64,000 nucleotides of DNA, taken from assembly GCA_030680355.1 (NCBI GenBank), contig JAUXVF010000029.1, positions 62,001 through 126,000 on the forward strand. The letters run 5' to 3'. The position numbers and the translations under genes are program-made. Origin of the DNA: Caulobacter sp. GTDB lineage: Bacteria; Pseudomonadota; Alphaproteobacteria; Caulobacterales; Caulobacteraceae. Of the stretch, positions 60,866-64,000 are shown one piece after another. Numbering within the stretch: position 1 is the first letter of the stretch; each line of letters starts with the position of its first letter. The notes beneath the pieces are model-generated. The model ran no database searches and was not told the DNA's origin. It worked only from the letters and a program-made list of their open reading frames with translations.

Positions 60866-61216
60866 ATGGAACAGACTGACGCCGTCGCCGCCCTGTCGGC
60901 CCTCGCCCATCCCGGCCGCCTCGCGGTGTTTCGGCTGCTGGTCAAGGCCGGCGCGCCGGGCCTGCCGGCCGGCCAGATCGCGGAGGCCGTCGGCAGTCTG
61001 AGCAACACCCTCTCGGCCAACCTCAACATCCTGTCCCAGGCGGGTCTGGTGCACTCCCGGCGGGACGGGCGACAGATCATCTACACGGCCGACTACGACG
61101 CCATGCGCGGCCTGCTGACCTTTCTGGTGGAGGACTGCTGCCAGGGCGAGCCGGCCATCTGCGGCCCCCTGACGGCCATCGCCAGCGGCGACGCCTGCGG
61201 ACCCAGGACCTGCTGA
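60866..61216 (+). CDS. arsR: ArsR-family metalloregulator
   Basis: ALAHPGRLAVFRLLVKAGAPGLPAGQIAEAVG...LSQAGLVHSRRDGRQIIYT; C-terminal EDCCQGEPAIC. Confidence 0.92.
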   Translation: MEQTDAVAALSALAHPGRLAVFRLLVKAGAPGLPAGQIAEAVGSLSNTLSANLNILSQAGLVHSRRDGRQIIYTADYDAMRGLLTFLVEDCCQGEPAICGPLTAIASGDACGPRTC

Positions 61217-61710
61217 TGACCCACACCGTCCTATTCCTCTGCACCGGCAATTCGGCGCGCTCGATCCTGGCCGAGTCGATCCTGAACCGGCTCGGCGCCG
61301 GCCGCTTCAATGCTTTCTCGGCGGGGTCGATGCCGACCGGGACTGTCAATCCTCACGCCCTCCGGCTGCTGGAGCGGTTCAACTACCCGACCGACGGCCT
61401 GCGTTCGAAGTCCTGGGAGGAATTCGACCGGGCCCATAATCCGGGCGCGCCCGAACTGAACTTCGTCTTCACCGTCTGCGACAACGCCGCCGGCGAGGTC
61501 TGCCCGATCTGGCCGGGACAGCCGATGACCGCCCATTGGGGCGTGCCCGACCCCGCTGCCGTTGGGGGAACCGATGCAGAGATCGCCCTGGCCTTCGCCG
61601 ACATCTACGGCCGGCTGCACAACCGGCTCGAGATCTTCGTCAACCTGCCGATGGCCAGTCTCGACCGGCTGACCCTGCAGGCCCGCCTCGACGGCATCGG
61701 CAAGGCCTGA
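61216..61710 (+). CDS. arsC: Arsenate reductase, low-molecular-weight phosphatase/thioredoxin type
   Basis: VLFLCTGNSARSILAESILN P-loop, VFTVCDNAAGEVCPIWPGQPMTAHWGVPDPA. Confidence 0.93.
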   Translation: MTHTVLFLCTGNSARSILAESILNRLGAGRFNAFSAGSMPTGTVNPHALRLLERFNYPTDGLRSKSWEEFDRAHNPGAPELNFVFTVCDNAAGEVCPIWPGQPMTAHWGVPDPAAVGGTDAEIALAFADIYGRLHNRLEIFVNLPMASLDRLTLQARLDGIGKA

Positions 61711-61714
61711 CCCC

Positions 61715-62758
61715 ATGTCCATATTCGAACGCTACCTGACCCTGTGGGTCGGCCTCTGCATCGTCGCGGGCGTGGCGCTGGGCCAGGTCTTTCCCGGCCT
61801 GTTTCAGGCCATCGCCGCCCTGGAGGTGGCGAAGGTCAATCTGCCGGTCGCCGGCCTGGTCTGGCTGATGATCATTCCGATGCTGATCCGCATCGATTTC
61901 GCGGCCATGCGCGAGGTCGGGCGCCACTGGCGCGGCATCGGGGTAACCCTGTTCATCAACTGGGCGGTCAAACCCTTCTCGATGGCGCTGCTCGGCTGGC
62001 TGTTCATCGGCGTGCTGTTCCGTCCCCTGCTGCCGGCCGCCCAGATCGACAGCTACATCGCCGGCCTGATCCTGCTGGCGGCCGCGCCCTGCACGGCGAT
62101 GGTCTTTGTCTGGAGCAACCTGACCAAGGGCGAGCCACACTTCACCCTCAGCCAGGTGGCGCTGAACGACGTCATCATGATCTTCGCCTTCGCCCCGATC
62201 GTGGCCCTGCTGCTGGGCCTGTCGGCGATCACGGTGCCCTGGGAGACGCTGCTGCTGTCTGTGGGGCTCTATATCGTCGTCCCGGTCGTCCTGGCCCAGG
62301 TCATCCGGCGATTTCTGTTGTCCCGGGGCGAGGCGGCCCTGGCGACCGTCCTGGCCCGGCTGGGGCCGGCCTCGATCCTGGCCCTGCTCGCCACCCTGGT
62401 CCTGCTGTTCGGCTTCCAGGGCGAACAGATCATCGCCCATCCGCTGATCATCGCCCTCATCGCCGTGCCGATCCTGATCCAGGTCTATTTCAACGCCGGC
62501 CTGGCCTATCTGCTGAACCGGCTGACCGGTGAACAGCATTGCGTCGCCGGCCCTTCGGCCCTGATCGGCGCCAGCAACTTTTTCGAACTGGCCGTCGCGG
62601 CCGCCATCAGTCTGTTCGGTCTGCAATCGGGCGCGGCGCTGGCGACGGTGGTCGGCGTCCTCGTCGAGGTGCCGGTGATGCTGACGGTCGTGGCCATCGT
62701 GAATCGCTCCAAGGGCTGGTACGAGCGTGGCCTGAAAGCCCCCGGAGACGCCCCATGA
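61715..62758 (+). CDS. acr3: ACR3-type arsenite efflux transporter
   Basis: LAAAPCTAMVFVWSNLTKGEPHFTLSQVALNDVIMIFAFAPIVALLLG; GASNFFELAVAAAISLFG. Confidence 0.95.
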   Translation: MSIFERYLTLWVGLCIVAGVALGQVFPGLFQAIAALEVAKVNLPVAGLVWLMIIPMLIRIDFAAMREVGRHWRGIGVTLFINWAVKPFSMALLGWLFIGVLFRPLLPAAQIDSYIAGLILLAAAPCTAMVFVWSNLTKGEPHFTLSQVALNDVIMIFAFAPIVALLLGLSAITVPWETLLLSVGLYIVVPVVLAQVIRRFLLSRGEAALATVLARLGPASILALLATLVLLFGFQGEQIIAHPLIIALIAVPILIQVYFNAGLAYLLNRLTGEQHCVAGPSALIGASNFFELAVAAAISLFGLQSGAALATVVGVLVEVPVMLTVVAIVNRSKGWYERGLKAPGDAP

Positions 62759-63108
62759 CCGTGACCATCTTTCACAACCCCGCCTGCGGCACCTCGCGCA
62801 ACACCCTGGCCATGATCCGGGAGACCGGGACCGAGCCGACCGTGGTCGAATACCTCAAGACCGGCTGGACCGTGCCGCAGCTGACGGCGCTGCTGGCCCG
62901 GATGGGCAAGACGCCCCGCGACATCCTTCGGGTGCGGGGCACGCCGGCCGCGGATCTGGGCCTCACCGACCCCTCCGCCACCGACGCCGATATCCTTAAA
63001 GCCATGGCCGCCAACCCCATCCTGGTTGAACGCCCGATCGTGGAAACCCCAACCGGCGCGGCGCTTTGCCGCCCCGCGGACACGGTTCATTCACTTCTTC
63101 AGAGTTAA
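62755..63108 (+). CDS. arsC: Arsenate reductase, glutaredoxin type
   Basis: MTVTIFHNPACGTSRNTLAMIRETGTEPTVVEYLKTGWT...NPILVERPIVETPTGAALCRP. Confidence 0.93.
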   Translation: MTVTIFHNPACGTSRNTLAMIRETGTEPTVVEYLKTGWTVPQLTALLARMGKTPRDILRVRGTPAADLGLTDPSATDADILKAMAANPILVERPIVETPTGAALCRPADTVHSLLQS

Positions 63109-63270
63109 CTGCCGGCGCGCGCCATGAGCGTGACAATTCGCCCGAAACACCGAATATTGGTTGCGTTTCGGGGCTCTGGCCGGGCATGAACCGGCTCGAC
63201 AATTGCTGGGTAGCCTCCCAGCTGTCCCATTCTGACGCTAGTACAGCTTTGGAAATTGAACGGGGGAACG

Positions 63271-64000
63271 ATGCAGGAATTCGATCCCAGGCGCCCGACA
63301 ATCCGTTTTGCGCCAAAGATCCTGGTAGCCGTCGCGGGCCTCGCGGTCCTCGGCCTCGGCTGGAAGCTGACCGCCGCGCCCACCCTTTCGGTCGCCCAGC
63401 CGCTGGATCCCGCCGCCCTCGCCACCCTGCAACACGTCGCCTTCGCTCGCGCCGAAGCCCAGCCCGGTTTTGACCGCGGCCAGAACATCAGTGTCGAGGT
63501 CCGCCCCGGCGAGACCCTCGAAGCCGCCGTCATGCGCAGCGGCATCGCCTCCACCGACGCAAAACAGGCCGTGAACATCCTGGCCCAGGCCATGGACACG
63601 GTGAATATCCGCGCCGGCATGGATTTCGTCGCCTCGGTGGCCCGGCCCCAGGATCGTCGCGGGCCCGCCCGTCTGATCGGCCTGTCGATGCGCACCGGCG
63701 CGGCCAGCACCCTGACCGTGTCGCGCACCTTCGACGGCGCGCTGCACCTACGTGAGATGGAAGAAGAGGTTCGGCCCGAGCAGGTCGTCGCCTGCGGCAA
63801 GATGGAAGGCTCGTTCCACCAGAGCGCCAGCGCCGTCGGCGCCACCTCGTCGGTCATCGCCGAGGCGTCCAAGCTGTTTTCCCACAAGATCGACTTCTCG
63901 CGCGACATCAAGGCCGGCGATCCGTTCTGCCTGGTCTTCGACCGCAAGGTCACCGAGAGCGGACGCACCGTCGAGGCCGGCGGCCTGGAGTACGCCGAGG
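63271..64000 (+). CDS. M23-family metallopeptidase, N-terminal part (cut by window edge)
   Basis: MQEFDPRRPTIRFAPKILVAVAGLAVLGLGW TM segment; VRPGETLEAAVMRSGI, GKMEGSFHQSASAVGATSSVIAEASKLFSHKIDFSRDIKAGDPFCLVFD. Confidence 0.8.
   Translation, partial: MQEFDPRRPTIRFAPKILVAVAGLAVLGLGWKLTAAPTLSVAQPLDPAALATLQHVAFARAEAQPGFDRGQNISVEVRPGETLEAAVMRSGIASTDAKQAVNILAQAMDTVNIRAGMDFVASVARPQDRRGPARLIGLSMRTGAASTLTVSRTFDGALHLREMEEEVRPEQVVACGKMEGSFHQSASAVGATSSVIAEASKLFSHKIDFSRDIKAGDPFCLVFDRKVTESGRTVEAGGLEYAE

Overview
The window is GC-rich alphaproteobacterial chromosome. SciP, CtrA, FlbD and CYP153-like proteins point to the Caulobacterales (Caulobacter/Phenylobacterium-like). Main blocks: (i) an upp-DUF1688(urc4-like)-GTP cyclohydrolase II-like(urc1-like) uracil-catabolism cluster next to a divergent adenine/adenosine deaminase (0.77-5.3 kb); (ii) acyl-CoA metabolism genes, a peptidoglycan-remodelling pair, a CYP153-type P450, MATE, amidase, aminotransferase and thiolase genes (5.9-30.7 kb); (iii) a large flagellar region: fliI-fliJ, fliF-fliG-flbE/fliH-fliN-flbD-flhA, sciP, fliK-flgD-flgE, flgK-flgL (31.4-51.5 kb); (iv) a TetR/HlyD/FtsX-permease/ATPase exporter cassette (51.6-55.4 kb); (v) mnmA and ctrA, with a very dense GANTC cluster upstream of ctrA (55.4-57.7 kb); (vi) an M28 peptidase gene split by one in-frame TAG (57.8-60.2 kb); (vii) an arsenic cluster arsI-arsR-arsC-acr3-arsC (60.3-63.1 kb) and a partial M23 peptidase. 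Several families of long imperfect inverted repeats lie between genes. I found no clearly undescribed multigene system. The strongest second-look signals are the ctrA upstream region, the terminator-like leader hairpins upstream of the urc1-like and MATE genes, the interrupted M28 gene, a repeat element forming the 5' end of a GH10 ORF, and the covarying intergenic repeats. All calls are by reading only; no searches were run.
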